A DNA stretch of 64,000 nucleotides from Gemmatimonas sp. (GCF_027531815.1 NZ_JAPZSK010000006.1:186001-250000), one strand, 5' to 3'; shown: positions 50,266 to 60,117, numbered from the stretch's first letter. Numbers and translations: made by a program. The notes: generated by a model from the letters alone, not told the origin.

Positions 50266-52578
50266 TCAGTTGTCCCCCTTCACATCGACCTTCTTTTCGG
50301 CTTTCGGGTCTTCCAGCGTCTCCAGCACCTGACGCCACGAGAACTTGCTCCCCTTGCCGAGGACGTAGTAGTCCATCCACGCCATCTCCGACATGGACTT
50401 CACCAACCGGTTGCGGGCGTCGGGAATACCGTGCGAAGCGCCCGGATACATGAACAGCTCCGTGGGCACCCCCACCCGCTTGAGCCCCATGTGCAACTCC
50501 ACGCTCTGGGGGCTCGGGACGCGCGGGTCCCCCTCCACCACGTGAATCATTGTGGGGGTCTTGGCATTGCGGATGAACTGGATGGGTGACTGCCGCCAGT
50601 AGGCGTCGAAGTCGTCGTACGGCAGCTTGTCGCCCAGGTAGTGCTGGCGGTTTCGCTGCACATCCGACTGCGCGTACATGGAGATCCAGTTGGACGTCCC
50701 GGCGCCGCTCGAGATGGCCTTGAAGCGCGTGGTGTGCGTGAGGATCCAGTTGCTCCAGTGGCCACCGGCGCTCCACCCCAGCACCCCCATCTTCGTGCTG
50801 TCCACCAGCCCCGTGCCAATGAGATGGTCGACCCCCGTCATGATGTCCTGGTAGCCGGGGTCGAAGTAGTTGCCCACGATGCCGTTCTTGTGCGCTTCAC
50901 CGTAGTTGGTGCTGCCACGATAGTTGGGCATGAGCACCGCCCACCCCTGCCCCGCGTACACCTGGGCACCGTAGCCGCCGTTGAAGGTGAGCTGGTCGGC
51001 CGCGGCGGGGCCGCCGTGAATGGCCACCAGCAGCGGGTATCTCTTTCCGGGCTCGTAGCCCACCGGCTTCACCAGCACGCCCCCCACCGGCTTGCCGTCG
51101 GTGCTGGTCCAGGTGACCTCGGTTTCCTCGCCAAGGGCGATCTGCTCCCGCACCCACGGGTTCACATCGGTGAGCTGCACCCACGCCGCCTTCTTCGGCA
51201 GCTCCAGCAGCGAGGCGACCGTGTAGAGCGCTGGCGCGGTGACGGGGTCCTGATAGTTGATGAGCAGGCGCTTGGTGTCGGCGTCCTGCGCTACGCTCAC
51301 CACCCCCTGCACCGCCGTGACCGGCTTCACCTTGCCCGTGGCCACGTCCATGGCGAACAGCTGTTGGGTGGCCTTGAGCCCCTCGTTGAAGTAGATCGTG
51401 CGGCCGTCCGCCGACCAGAACTCGGCCGAGACGTCGCCATCGAGATCCCCGATCTTCCGGAACGGCGCCCCCTTGGCCGCCACGTCGCGGACATACACGC
51501 GACGGTTCTTCATGTTGTACTTCGTGAGGTCGTCCGACCCCGAGAAGGCGATGGTGCGGGAATCGGGAGAGAAGCTCAGCGGGCTTTCCCCGTTCTCGTC
51601 ATTGGTCGTGAGCCGTTCGATGCCGTTCCCCTGCGTGTCCAGCAGGAAGACGTCGGCGTAGATCCCCTCTTCGGTGATGTTGCGCTTGTACCGGTTGTTG
51701 GGCACGGCGTTGAAGCCGATCCAGCGGCCATCGGGTGACACGGTAAAGCCGGTCACCGCCATGCCGGTGTCGCGCGTGAGCCGCGACGTGGTGTAGGAGG
51801 AGCTGGTGAGATCGAGCGCCCACAGCGAGACCGTGGGTTCTTCCTGATTGCGGATGTTCACCGTGAAGCGCTTCTCGCGGCGCAGGCGCTCATCGGTGTC
51901 CACGGTGTCGGCCGACAGGAAGTAGATCCGCTTGGAGTCGGGGGCCACACGCCACTCCCCCACGCCGGTCCGGTGCTTCGTGAGCTGTGCCGGCACCAGC
52001 GAATCGAGCGGGGTACCGGCCGCGAGCTTGGCCACGGGCAGCGCATACAGCTGCTCCTCGGTGGCCTTGCCGCTGCGGTAGACCAGCCACTGGCCGTCCT
52101 TGGTGAAGGCGAAGGTGGACACCCCCTGCGTCGCGTTCGTGATGCGACGCGCCTCGCCGCCGTCGGCGCGCATCAGGAACAGCTGCTGCTGGCTGCCGCT
52201 GGCCGCCGGGGCTTCCCGATTGGAGGTGAACACAAACCACCCGCCGGCAGGGGCCCAGCGCGGGCTCCCTTCGTTCTTGGTGGTGGTGAAGGTGAGCTGC
52301 TTCGAGCTCGCCACGCCGCGGTCGGTGGCCACCACGTGAATGTCGGACTGGCTGGTGGCCTCCTTCCAGTCGGGCGTGCTTACCGTGTACAGCAGCTGCT
52401 TGCCGTCGGGGGAGACGGCGGGGGCCCCGGCGCTGCGCAGGTACTGGGCGTCGAGGAAGCTCATGGGCCGCTTGGCCGCACCGCCCTGCGCCTGCAGCGC
52501 GGCAGCCGAGAGCAGGGACAGCAGCAGCGGCGGGAGGGTCCGCGAAGGGCGGCCCGCGAAGGTCAACCGAACCGGCAT
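50266..52578 (-). CDS. Exported S9-family prolyl oligopeptidase-like peptidase
   Basis: A 770-residue exported serine peptidase. Signal peptide (RTLPPLLLSLLSAAALQAQ), a propeller of TolB/WD40-like repeats (AVSPDGKQLLY, TVSPDGRWIGF, SFSPDSRTIAF) and a C-terminal hydrolase with IHGGPAAADQLTFNGGYG, MPNYRGSTNYGE and the catalytic Ser about residue 603 in GWSAGG; the Asp lies near VVEGDPRVPSPQ and the His in PGASHGIPDARN. It is related to but distinct from the S9 enzyme at 21587. The ATG gives a normal signal peptide. It diverges from the sortilin-like gene by 77 bases. Confidence 0.93.
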   Translation of the reverse strand: MPVRLTFAGRPSRTLPPLLLSLLSAAALQAQGGAAKRPMSFLDAQYLRSAGAPAVSPDGKQLLYTVSTPDWKEATSQSDIHVVATDRGVASSKQLTFTTTKNEGSPRWAPAGGWFVFTSNREAPAASGSQQQLFLMRADGGEARRITNATQGVSTFAFTKDGQWLVYRSGKATEEQLYALPVAKLAAGTPLDSLVPAQLTKHRTGVGEWRVAPDSKRIYFLSADTVDTDERLRREKRFTVNIRNQEEPTVSLWALDLTSSSYTTSRLTRDTGMAVTGFTVSPDGRWIGFNAVPNNRYKRNITEEGIYADVFLLDTQGNGIERLTTNDENGESPLSFSPDSRTIAFSGSDDLTKYNMKNRRVYVRDVAAKGAPFRKIGDLDGDVSAEFWSADGRTIYFNEGLKATQQLFAMDVATGKVKPVTAVQGVVSVAQDADTKRLLINYQDPVTAPALYTVASLLELPKKAAWVQLTDVNPWVREQIALGEETEVTWTSTDGKPVGGVLVKPVGYEPGKRYPLLVAIHGGPAAADQLTFNGGYGAQVYAGQGWAVLMPNYRGSTNYGEAHKNGIVGNYFDPGYQDIMTGVDHLIGTGLVDSTKMGVLGWSAGGHWSNWILTHTTRFKAISSGAGTSNWISMYAQSDVQRNRQHYLGDKLPYDDFDAYWRQSPIQFIRNAKTPTMIHVVEGDPRVPSPQSVELHMGLKRVGVPTELFMYPGASHGIPDARNRLVKSMSEMAWMDYYVLGKGSKFSWRQVLETLEDPKAEKKVDVKGDN

Positions 52579-52655
52579 GGTGTGGGACTCCAGCAAGAGG
52601 GAATGGGGGGCGCCACCATCTTGCACCCGGGGTGACCGACGAGCAACGTCTCCCG

Positions 52656-55600
52656 ATGCTCTCGAACCGTTCTTTCCGTGGTGGCCTGCGCGCCATCTGT
52701 GTGACGATCGTCGCCCTCGCCGCGCTGGTCCCCGCCGGCGTTGAGGCCCAGTCCTCCGCCCGCCCTGGTGCCCCCGCCGCCGGCGGCACACGCCCCGCCT
52801 ACGACCCGACCCTCTACAGCGATGGCAGCCGCACGGCACGCGCCTTCAAGTCGCTGCGCTGGCGGCTGGTGGGTCCCTTCCGCGGCGGCCGCTCCACGGC
52901 GGTCACCGCCGATCCCACCCGCCCGCTCGTCTTCTATTTCGGCGCCGTGAACGGCGGCGTGTGGAAGACCACCAACGCCGGCCAGACGTGGGAGAACATC
53001 ACCGACGGCAAGACCGACCTGTCGAGCGTGGGGGCCATTACCGTGGCGCCCAGTGACCCGAACGTGATCTGGGTGGGCAGCGGCGAAGGGAAGCCGCGTG
53101 AGGACATTACCTACGGCACGGGCGTGTACCGCAGCACCGACGGCGGCGAGAGCTGGGTACCGCGCGGGCTGGCCAATACGCACCAGATCACCAGCCTCCG
53201 GGTGCACCCGACCAACCCCGATGTGGCCTACGTGACGGCACTCGGCCACGCCTTCGGCCCCAACCCCGATCGCGGCGTGTTTCGCACCACCGACGGCGGG
53301 GCCACCTGGAAGAAGATCCTGTTCGTGGACGACAGCACCGGCGCCGCCGATCTCTCCATGGACGTGACCAACCCGCGCATCCTGTACGCCAGCCTGTGGA
53401 AGTTCCAGCGCACGCCGTGGGGGATGAACGCGGGCGCCGGGCGCAGCGGCCTGTGGAAGAGCACCGACGGCGGTGACACGTGGACGGAGCTCACCTTCAA
53501 CCCCGGCATGCCCAAGGGGCTGATCGGCAAGATCGGCGTGGCCGTCTCCCCCGCCAACGGGCAGCGCGTGTACGCCAACATCGAAGCGCAGGACTCACTG
53601 GGTGGCGTCTTCCGCAGCGACGACGGCGGCGCCTCGTGGACGCGCACCAACAGCGACCAGAAGTTCGTGGTGCGCCCGTTCTACTACATGAGCATCACCG
53701 CCGACCCGGTGAATGAGAACACCGTGTACGTGATGAACCTGCAGGTCAGCCGCAGCATCGACGGCGGCCGCACGTTCACCACCGTGCGCGTACCACACGG
53801 TGACACGCACATCATGTGGGTGGACCCGAAGAATCCGCAGCGCCTCATCAACGGCAACGACGGTGGCGCCACCGTTTCACTCGACGGCGGCCGCACCTGG
53901 AGTGCGCAGAACAACCAGCCCACGTCGCAGTTCTACCACGTCACCACCGACCAGTCGCAGCCGTACCGCATCCTGGGTGCGCAGCAGGACAACACCACGG
54001 TCAACATCGCCCACCGCAGCGACCGCGGCAGCCTCACCGAGCGTGACTGGTACCCCGTGGCCGGCTGTGAGAACGCGTACATCGCCATCGACCCGCGCGA
54101 CCCCAACGTGACCTTCGGCGGCTGCTACATGGGGCAGCTCTCGCGCCACGATGCGCGCACCAACATGCGCCGCGACGTGTCGGTGTGGCTTGGCAACTAC
54201 GACGGCTACGCGGTAGCCGACGTACCGCAGCGCTTCCAGTGGACCTTCCCCATTCATTTCTCGCTGCACGACCCGGACGTGCTCTATACGGCGTCGCAGT
54301 ATCTCTGGCGCTCGCGCAACCAGGGGAGCAGCTGGGAGAAGATCTCGGGCGACCTCACGCGCCACGACCCGGCCACCATGGGGCGCAGCGGCGGTCCCGT
54401 GAGCGGCGACATGACCGGCACGGAGTGGTACGCCACGATCTTTGCCGTTGCCGAGTCGCCGGTCACCAAGGGCGTGCTGTGGACGGGGAGCGATGACGGT
54501 CTCGTGCATGTGTCACGCGACAACGGTGCCACCTGGACGAACGTGACCCCGAAGGCGTTCGGGGCGTTCACGCGCGTGTCCATCATCGAGGCGTCGCCCT
54601 TCGAGGCGGGCACCGCGTACGTCGCGGCCAACCGCTACCAGCAGGACGATTTCACCCCGTACCTGTTCAAGACCACCGATTACGGCGCCACCTGGACGCG
54701 CATCGACGCCGGCATTCCGCAGGGGGCCTTCACGCGCGCCATCCGCAGCGACACGAAGCGCAAGGGGCTGCTCTTCGCCGGTACGGAAACCGGTGTGTAC
54801 GTCTCGCTCAACGACGGCGCCAATTGGGAACCGCTGCAGCTCAACCTGCCGCGGGTGGTCATTCGTGACCTGCGCGTGCACGGCAACGATCTCCTTGTGG
54901 CCACGCATGGTCGCTCCTTCTGGTCACTCGACGACATCTCGCCGCTGCGTACGCTGAGCGAAACGGTGACGGCCAAGCCCGTGCACCTGTTCGCACCCGC
55001 ACCGGCCGTTCGCTGGGTCAGCGGGGGCGGCAGCGGGCGCGCCTCACTCACGGCGGGGGGCAATCCTCGCTATGGCGTGAACATCGACTACTGGCTCAAG
55101 ACGGCTCCTACCGCCCCCATCTCGCTGCAGATCGTGGAAGCGGGCGGCACGGTGGTGCACACCTTCAGCAGCGCCGCGGCACCGAAGAAGGACAGCACCG
55201 GCAATCCCGCCGCCGATTCCGCCGCCGCGCTGGTGCGCACGAAGCAGCGCGCCGAAGCGCTCTCCTATGAGCCTGCCGACTCGGTGGTGCACGCCCGCGC
55301 CGGTGCCAATCGCTTCACCTGGGACCTTTCCTACCCCGGCCCCAAGACCATCCCGGGCGCCATCATTGACGACGGCACGACCGACGGCCCGACGGCTGTG
55401 CCGGGGGAGTACGCCGTGCGCCTGATCGTGGGCAAGGACACGCTGTCGCAGCCGTTCACGGTACTCGCCGACCCGCGCGTGTCGCTCACGGCCGCCGAGT
55501 ACAGGGCGCAGTTCGATGCGGCCAATGCGGTCGGGGCGCGTATCACGAGCATCACCGAAACCGTCGCGCGCATTCAGGACCTGCAGCGGCAGCTCGACGA

Positions 55601-55967
55601 GCGCGCTCGGCAGGCCGCATCGCAGGCATATGCGGCGGAGGTGCGTGACGCGTCGGCGGCGCTCCGACGCAAGCTGGAGGCGGTGCGCGCCGAGATCTAC
55701 GAGGTGTACACCAAGGCCGATCAGGCGACGCTGAACTACCCGATCAAGCTCTATCAGATGTTCATCTCGCTGAACTCGCAGGTGCTGGAAGGCACCAACC
55801 CGCCCACGAAGCAGCACAGCGAGATCACGAGCGACCTGGGTGGCAAGCTGGACGTACAGTTGCGCACACTGCAGGGGCTCGAGGAGAAGGAGTTGAGCGA
55901 CTTCAACGCGCTGCTCTCTCGGCTTGGGGTGCCGAACGTGTTCGTGCCGAAGAAGCCGATCGGGTAG
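52656..55967 (+). CDS. Large exported Asp-box (sortilin/VPS10-like) beta-propeller protein
   Basis: About 1103 residues from the ATG (GTG at 52632 would add eight). A signal sequence (VTIVALAALVPAGVEAQ) is followed by around ten Asp-box repeats of form SxDxGxxW, e.g. TTNAGQTW, STDGGESW, TTDGGATW, STDGGDTW, SDDGGASW, SLDGGRTW, SRDNGATW and TTDYGATW, spread over residues 100-760; this is the ten-bladed sortilin-type propeller. A beta domain and a C-terminal coiled coil (AARIQDLQRQLDERARQAAS-type) follow. These proteins are common in soil bacteria; they probably bind peptides or glycans outside the cytoplasm, but the role is unknown. Confidence 0.88.
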   Translation: MLSNRSFRGGLRAICVTIVALAALVPAGVEAQSSARPGAPAAGGTRPAYDPTLYSDGSRTARAFKSLRWRLVGPFRGGRSTAVTADPTRPLVFYFGAVNGGVWKTTNAGQTWENITDGKTDLSSVGAITVAPSDPNVIWVGSGEGKPREDITYGTGVYRSTDGGESWVPRGLANTHQITSLRVHPTNPDVAYVTALGHAFGPNPDRGVFRTTDGGATWKKILFVDDSTGAADLSMDVTNPRILYASLWKFQRTPWGMNAGAGRSGLWKSTDGGDTWTELTFNPGMPKGLIGKIGVAVSPANGQRVYANIEAQDSLGGVFRSDDGGASWTRTNSDQKFVVRPFYYMSITADPVNENTVYVMNLQVSRSIDGGRTFTTVRVPHGDTHIMWVDPKNPQRLINGNDGGATVSLDGGRTWSAQNNQPTSQFYHVTTDQSQPYRILGAQQDNTTVNIAHRSDRGSLTERDWYPVAGCENAYIAIDPRDPNVTFGGCYMGQLSRHDARTNMRRDVSVWLGNYDGYAVADVPQRFQWTFPIHFSLHDPDVLYTASQYLWRSRNQGSSWEKISGDLTRHDPATMGRSGGPVSGDMTGTEWYATIFAVAESPVTKGVLWTGSDDGLVHVSRDNGATWTNVTPKAFGAFTRVSIIEASPFEAGTAYVAANRYQQDDFTPYLFKTTDYGATWTRIDAGIPQGAFTRAIRSDTKRKGLLFAGTETGVYVSLNDGANWEPLQLNLPRVVIRDLRVHGNDLLVATHGRSFWSLDDISPLRTLSETVTAKPVHLFAPAPAVRWVSGGGSGRASLTAGGNPRYGVNIDYWLKTAPTAPISLQIVEAGGTVVHTFSSAAAPKKDSTGNPAADSAAALVRTKQRAEALSYEPADSVVHARAGANRFTWDLSYPGPKTIPGAIIDDGTTDGPTAVPGEYAVRLIVGKDTLSQPFTVLADPRVSLTAAEYRAQFDAANAVGARITSITETVARIQDLQRQLDERARQAASQAYAAEVRDASAALRRKLEAVRAEIYEVYTKADQATLNYPIKLYQMFISLNSQVLEGTNPPTKQHSEITSDLGGKLDVQLRTLQGLEEKELSDFNALLSRLGVPNVFVPKKPIG

Positions 55968-55977
55968 GCGCGCGATC

Positions 55978-56199
55978 ATGGTGTGGCTCATGGCTGCGTG
56001 CGTCGTGGTCGCGGTGGCGATCTGGCGCACGCGCCCCGCACAACGCGCAAAGGCGCTTTTCCCCCTTGGTCTGAGTGCCGTGATGGGTTCGATCGCCGCG
56101 AAGGACCGCGACGTGTGGCTGTCCATGGCGCTCAGCGTGCTCGCCATCGCGCTGTTCCTCACGTCGCTCTGGCAGCAACGCTCCGATCGGCGAGACTGA
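55978..56199 (+). CDS. Small two-helix membrane protein
   Basis: A 73-residue frame starting [16 protein letters not shown], with a second hydrophobic segment ([19 protein letters not shown]) after a basic loop. The ATG is 10 bases after the sortilin-like gene stop, so the two are probably co-transcribed. The family is not recognised. Its end overlaps the 3' end of ilvC by 41 bases, which is unusual and makes the last dozen residues less certain. Confidence 0.5.
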   Translation: MVWLMAACVVVAVAIWRTRPAQRAKALFPLGLSAVMGSIAAKDRDVWLSMALSVLAIALFLTSLWQQRSDRRD

Positions 56200-57271
56200 C
56201 GCCCGCCTGGCTCGCCACGCCCGTGTCGGGGCGCACGACCCTGGCGTCGAGAAATGGCATGAGCGCCCGAAGTCGCTCCCCCACCTGCTCGATGGGGTGA
56301 TCCGCATCGGTCAGGCGCGCCGCGGTGAAGTGCGGACGGCCAGCGTCGTTCTCGGCCACCCAGGTCTTCGCGAACTCGCCGCTGCGAATGTTGGCCAGCA
56401 GCTGGCGCATGGCCTCCTTGGTCTGCGCGGTCACGATGCGCGGGCCGGCAATGTAGTCGCCGTATTCGGCGGTATCACTCACGGAGTAGCGCATGTAGTT
56501 GAGCCCACCCTGGTACATCAGGTCCACGATGAGCTTGAGTTCGTGCAGGCACTCGAAGTAGGCCATTTCCGGGCGGTAACCGGCTTCCACGAGCGTTTCG
56601 AAGCCGGCCTTCACCAGCGCACTGACCCCGCCGCACAGCACCGCCTGCTCCCCGAACAGATCCGTTTCCGTCTCCTCGGCGAAGCTGGTTTCGATCACGC
56701 CAGCGCGGGTGCAGCCAATGGCCCAGGCGTAGGCGAGCGCATCCTCACGCGCTGCGCCACTGGCATCCTGCGCCACGGCAATGAGTCCCGGCACACCGCC
56801 CCCCTGGGTGAACACTTCACGCACCCGATGTCCCGGGCTCTTGGGCGCAATGAGGGCCACGTCCACCCCGTCGGGCGGGGCGATCAGGTTGAAGTGCACG
56901 TTGAAACCGTGCGCAAACCAGAGGGTCGTGCCGGGGCGCATGCTGGGCGCGATATCGCGATCGTAGATGCGCTGCTGTTCGGTGTCGGGCGCCAGCATCA
57001 TGATGGCATCGGCCTCCGCGGCGGCGGCGGCAACCGGCATCACGCGCAGTCCCGCCGCTTCGGCCGCCGCCCAGCTCCTGCTCCCCTCACGCAGCCCCAC
57101 GCGTACGTCCATGCCGCGGTCGGCCAGATTGCGTGCATGCGCATGCCCCTGGCTGCCATATCCGATGATGGCAATCCGGCGGCCCTCGAGTCGCTGCGGC
57201 TCAGCGTCACCGTCGTACAGCACCGGTGCGGCGAACATGGGGGTCGTATTGGGCGTGTTGGTCGGGGTCAT
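56159..57271 (-). CDS. ilvC: Ketol-acid reductoisomerase
   Basis: A 370-residue enzyme of the second step in valine/isoleucine synthesis. Cofactor motif [17 protein letters not shown]-type loop LREGSRSW, catalytic/metal sites [16 protein letters not shown] and [24 protein letters not shown] and SGEFAKTWV are intact. It is a class I short form with about 30 extra C-terminal residues. The ATG is one base after the ilvN stop; upstream extension is not protein-like. It is the last gene of the attenuator-controlled ilvB-ilvN-ilvC operon and its end overlaps the convergent small gene. Confidence 0.96.
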   Translation of the reverse strand: MTPTNTPNTTPMFAAPVLYDGDAEPQRLEGRRIAIIGYGSQGHAHARNLADRGMDVRVGLREGSRSWAAAEAAGLRVMPVAAAAAEADAIMMLAPDTEQQRIYDRDIAPSMRPGTTLWFAHGFNVHFNLIAPPDGVDVALIAPKSPGHRVREVFTQGGGVPGLIAVAQDASGAAREDALAYAWAIGCTRAGVIETSFAEETETDLFGEQAVLCGGVSALVKAGFETLVEAGYRPEMAYFECLHELKLIVDLMYQGGLNYMRYSVSDTAEYGDYIAGPRIVTAQTKEAMRQLLANIRSGEFAKTWVAENDAGRPHFTAARLTDADHPIEQVGERLRALMPFLDARVVRPDTGVASQAGVSLADRSVAARAT

Positions 57272-57272
57272 C

Positions 57273-57824
57273 TCAGGCAGCCTCCTCGGTGGGCGCGCCG
57301 TCGGCTTGCGCGCGGTAGTCGTTGGGTGCTTCAAGCACACGCGGCGTAGGGCCGCGCATCATGGCCAGTCGGCCGGTCCGCATGAGTTCCGCGATGCCGA
57401 AGCGACGCATCGCACTCACGAACTGCTCCACGCGCTCGGGGGCATCGGTGATCTCCACGATCACTTCGTCCGGCCCGAGATCCAGCACGCGGCCGCCGGC
57501 AGCCAGCGTTTCCTCGGCGATGTGCGTGAGTGCGGCACTCGTTGCCCGCACCTTGAGCAACGCCGTCTCCCGCACCACGGTGGGGGCGTCGGTGGCATCA
57601 GCCACACCGATCACCTCCACGAGGCGGTCGAGCTGCTTCACCACCTGTGTGGCCTCATCCACGCTCACCGCGAGGGTAAGCCGGGAAATGCCTGGCGTTT
57701 CGCTGCGCCCCACGGAGAGCGACACGATGTTGTAGCCGCGCCGCCGCAGCAGCGTCACGATGCGGTGCAGCACGCCGGGGCGGTCGTGCACGAGGGCGAT
57801 GAGGGTATGCACCGGTGCGGTCAT
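57273..57824 (-). CDS. ilvN: Acetolactate synthase small (regulatory) subunit
   Basis: A 183-residue regulatory subunit with N-terminal ACT domain ([28 protein letters not shown]) that binds valine, and a C-terminal region ([33 protein letters not shown]). It activates the catalytic subunit and confers feedback. The start overlaps the ilvB stop (ATGA). A longer frame shown upstream would lie inside ilvB and is not used. Confidence 0.94.
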   Translation of the reverse strand: MTAPVHTLIALVHDRPGVLHRIVTLLRRRGYNIVSLSVGRSETPGISRLTLAVSVDEATQVVKQLDRLVEVIGVADATDAPTVVRETALLKVRATSAALTHIAEETLAAGGRVLDLGPDEVIVEITDAPERVEQFVSAMRRFGIAELMRTGRLAMMRGPTPRVLEAPNDYRAQADGAPTEEAA

Positions 57825-59701
57825 GCCTGCTCCGTGGTGTGGGGGGTGCGCCACGCGGTCCGCGGCGTGACGCGCGAATCACCCATCGGCGACTCACGCC
57901 GCTGCCGTTCACGCAGCTGCTGGTCGTGGTGCGCTTCGTCGTGCACCATGTCGTGAATGGCGCGGCCGGCCGGCACCATGGGGAAGACGTTGGCTTCACG
58001 TTCCACGCGGAAGTCGATGAGCACCGGGCCGTGGTGTGCCCATGCCTCGCGTATCGCCGCTTCGGCATCGGCCACATCGTCCACGGTGATTGCGTGCCAC
58101 CCGTGCGCCTGCGCGAGCAGCGCGAAGTCGGGACCGGACAGCGGCGTTTCGCTGTAGCGGCGCCCCTCGAACAGCTGCTGCCACTGCCGCACCATGCCCA
58201 GATAGCCGTTGTTCACCACGGCCACCTTCACGTTGCCAAGCCCTTCCTGCCGAATGGTGGCCAGCTCGCAGGCGGTCATCTGGAAGCCGCCGTCGCCGCA
58301 GAACGCCCACACGGTGTGCGCGGGATCGGCGATGGCCGCCCCCAGCGCCGCCGGTACGGCGAACCCCATGGTGCCCGCACCGCCGCTGGTGATGTGCGAG
58401 CGGGCCCGCTGCCAATCGATGAGTTGGGCCGCCCACATCTGGTGCTGGCCCACATCGGTCACGACGCGCCAGTCTCGGCGCGTATCGGCCACGGCGTTGA
58501 ACGCGGCGAAGACGTCCTGCGGCATGAGCGGCGCGGTACGCTCGCTACGGCGGTAATGCTGCCGCGGCGCGAACTCCGCCTTGAGGGCGGCAATCTCCTC
58601 ACGCCACGGAGCGAACCGCTCGGGCTGCACGGGGATGCGCGGGGTGATGGTTTCCAGGACATCGCGGGCATCGCCGAGTATTCCGATGTGGGCGGTGACC
58701 AGCTTGCCGATCTCCGCGGCATCGATGTCCACATGAATCACTCGTGCGTGAGGTGCGAATGCCGACACCTTCCCGGTCACGCGATCGTCGAAGCGACTGC
58801 CGATGTTGAAGAGCACGTCGCACTGCTGAATAGCCCGGTTCACGTGCACCCAACCGTGCATGCCTGGCATGCCGAGCATGAGCGGGTGGTCGTGCGGCAT
58901 GGCACCGAGGCCGTGCAGGGTGGTGACCACCGGCATGCCGGTACGCTCCGCGAAGCGACGCAGGGCGTGACTGGCGTTCGCCTGCATCACCCCGTTGCCG
59001 GCCAGCACCAGCGGACGGCGTGCGTTCAGTAGCGCGCCCACGGCGGCCTCGATGGCCTGCACCGCGGCGAAATCCGCACGTCGACTTGCGGGGCGATAGC
59101 CGGGCAGGTCCATGCGCACATCCCAGTCGGGCACGCATCGCTCCTGCTGCGCATCCTTGGTGATGTCGATGAGCACCGGCCCCGGTCGGCCGGTCTGGGC
59201 TATGTGAAAGGCCTCGCGCACCACACGCGGAATGTCGGCCGCGCGCGTGACGAGGTAATTGTGCTTGGTAATGGGCACGGTGATGCCCGTGATGTCGGTC
59301 TCCTGAAACGCGTCGGTCCCCAGCAGGTGGCTGGGTACCTGCCCGGTGATGGCCACCAGGGGCGTCCCATCCATCCACGCGTCGGCGATGGGTGTCACGA
59401 GATTGGTGGCGCCGGGGCCGCTGGTGCCGATGCACACGCCCACGCGACCGGTGGCGCGGGCGTACCCCTCGGCGGCGTGACCGCCCCCCTGTTCGTGCCG
59501 CACCAGGACGTGCCGCAGCTGGCTGCGGTACTCCCACAGGGCGTGGTAGAACGGCATGATGCAGCCACCGGGAATGCCGAACAGGACGGCAACGCCCTCG
59601 CGAATGAGTGCCTCGCACAGGATCTGCGCGCCCGTGACCTCGCGCGCGGGCGAAGCACCGGGAGCACCATCGAATGGGGTGTTGGGCGGACCGTCGATCA
59701 T
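57821..59701 (-). CDS. ilvB: Acetolactate synthase large (catalytic) subunit
   Basis: A 626-residue thiamine-diphosphate enzyme that joins two pyruvates (or pyruvate and 2-oxobutyrate). Catalytic Glu in VRHEQGGGHAAEGYARATG, TSGPGATNLVTPIADAWMD, FAD/oxyanion and cofactor sites (AGNGVMQA, SRFDDRVTGK) and the diphosphate motif GDGGFQMTACELATI...VVNNGYLGMVRQWQ are intact. It starts 21 bases after the attenuator terminator and leads ilvN and ilvC. About 50 C-terminal residues (DEAHHDQQLRERQRRE) are extra and charged. The leader region should set expression by the supply of charged Val/Leu/Ile tRNAs. Confidence 0.97.
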   Translation of the reverse strand: MIDGPPNTPFDGAPGASPAREVTGAQILCEALIREGVAVLFGIPGGCIMPFYHALWEYRSQLRHVLVRHEQGGGHAAEGYARATGRVGVCIGTSGPGATNLVTPIADAWMDGTPLVAITGQVPSHLLGTDAFQETDITGITVPITKHNYLVTRAADIPRVVREAFHIAQTGRPGPVLIDITKDAQQERCVPDWDVRMDLPGYRPASRRADFAAVQAIEAAVGALLNARRPLVLAGNGVMQANASHALRRFAERTGMPVVTTLHGLGAMPHDHPLMLGMPGMHGWVHVNRAIQQCDVLFNIGSRFDDRVTGKVSAFAPHARVIHVDIDAAEIGKLVTAHIGILGDARDVLETITPRIPVQPERFAPWREEIAALKAEFAPRQHYRRSERTAPLMPQDVFAAFNAVADTRRDWRVVTDVGQHQMWAAQLIDWQRARSHITSGGAGTMGFAVPAALGAAIADPAHTVWAFCGDGGFQMTACELATIRQEGLGNVKVAVVNNGYLGMVRQWQQLFEGRRYSETPLSGPDFALLAQAHGWHAITVDDVADAEAAIREAWAHHGPVLIDFRVEREANVFPMVPAGRAIHDMVHDEAHHDQQLRERQRRESPMGDSRVTPRTAWRTPHTTEQA

Positions 59702-59722
59702 GGGAGCCTGGCTGAAAGGACA

Positions 59723-59756
59723 AGGGCCCCCTCCGACCGTGTGCGGAGGGGGCCCT
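59723..59756 (-). terminator. Attenuator terminator before ilvB
   Basis: On the minus strand a perfect 13-base-pair stem (59756-59744 with 59735-59723; AGGGCCCCCTCCG against its complement) is followed by TTGTCCTTT, ending 21 bases before the ilvB ATG. Its 5' arm can instead pair with GGGAGGGGCC from the hairpin just upstream (59788-59779 or so), giving an antiterminator. Confidence 0.8.
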
Positions 59757-59776
59757 CGAGTCCGTTTCAGACCAGG

Positions 59777-59799
59777 CCGGCCCCTCCCGCATGCGGGAG
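59777..59799 (-). promoter_or_regulatory. Pause/competitor hairpin and antiterminator arm of the ilv attenuator
   Basis: CTCCCGCATGCGGGAG (59784-59799) is a perfect palindrome directly extended on the minus strand by GGGCCGG. The 3' half plus this extension, GGGAGGGGCC, is complementary to GGCCCCCTCC of the terminator 5' arm with one bulged base. The two pairings exclude each other, the geometry of a 1:2/2:3/3:4 attenuator. Confidence 0.65.
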
Positions 59800-59816
59800 A
59801 GGCGGCGGTGTTCGCG

Positions 59817-59936
59817 TTACGCTATCGCGACCCGGCGGCCTTCCCGCGTGCCGATAAGCACGAGGACTACCGATACGCGTACTACCGTACCGATGGCCGG
59901 AACAAGGCTGACAAGACGCGAGAACGTGGGGAACAT
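59817..59936 (-). CDS. Leader peptide of the ilvB-ilvN-ilvC operon (ilvL-like)
   Basis: A 39-codon frame runs from ATG 59936 to TAA at 59817. Its centre reads VVRVSVVLVLIG (codons 18-29), and the part before it LVSLVPAIG: 16 of the 39 codons are for Val, Leu or Ile, like the ilvL leaders of enterobacteria. It ends 17 bases before the first hairpin of the attenuator. No clear ribosome binding site precedes the ATG, and a shorter start cannot be excluded. The frame in the opposite strand here is a shadow. Ribosome stalling at the Val/Leu/Ile codons is the expected control mechanism. Confidence 0.65.
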   Translation of the reverse strand: MFPTFSRLVSLVPAIGTVVRVSVVLVLIGTREGRRVAIA

Positions 59937-60032
59937 CAGAGTGGCGTGACCGAAAAAGCGCTGGGGGGGGCGAAGAAGGTGCCGCGCGAGTGACGAGCGG
60001 GATGAAGCGTGCGCAACAGGGATGGCGGCCAA

Positions 60033-60062
60033 AGCTTAGGCAATACCGGGCCAGAGGCGCAA
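60033..60062 (-). promoter_or_regulatory. Candidate promoter for the ilv leader transcript
   Basis: On the minus strand TTGCGC (60062-60057) and TAAGCT (60038-60033) are separated by 18 bases, about 90 bases upstream of the leader ATG. The hexamers match the sigma-70 consensus only partly (four and three of six), so this is a weak call. The promoter must otherwise lie in 59937-60117, or the transcript comes from ilvD. Confidence 0.3.
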
Positions 60063-60117
60063 GTGGCACACCGCCTTCCCTCCCTCGTTCCCCTGCCCCG
60101 AACCCGCTCGTCGCGGG

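Noticed and set aside
59556-59993. A plus-strand frame of 145 codons across the ilv leader region
   Set aside because: It is antisense to the ilvB start and the attenuator; composition is charged and patternless, and the leader/terminator reading on the other strand explains the region better.
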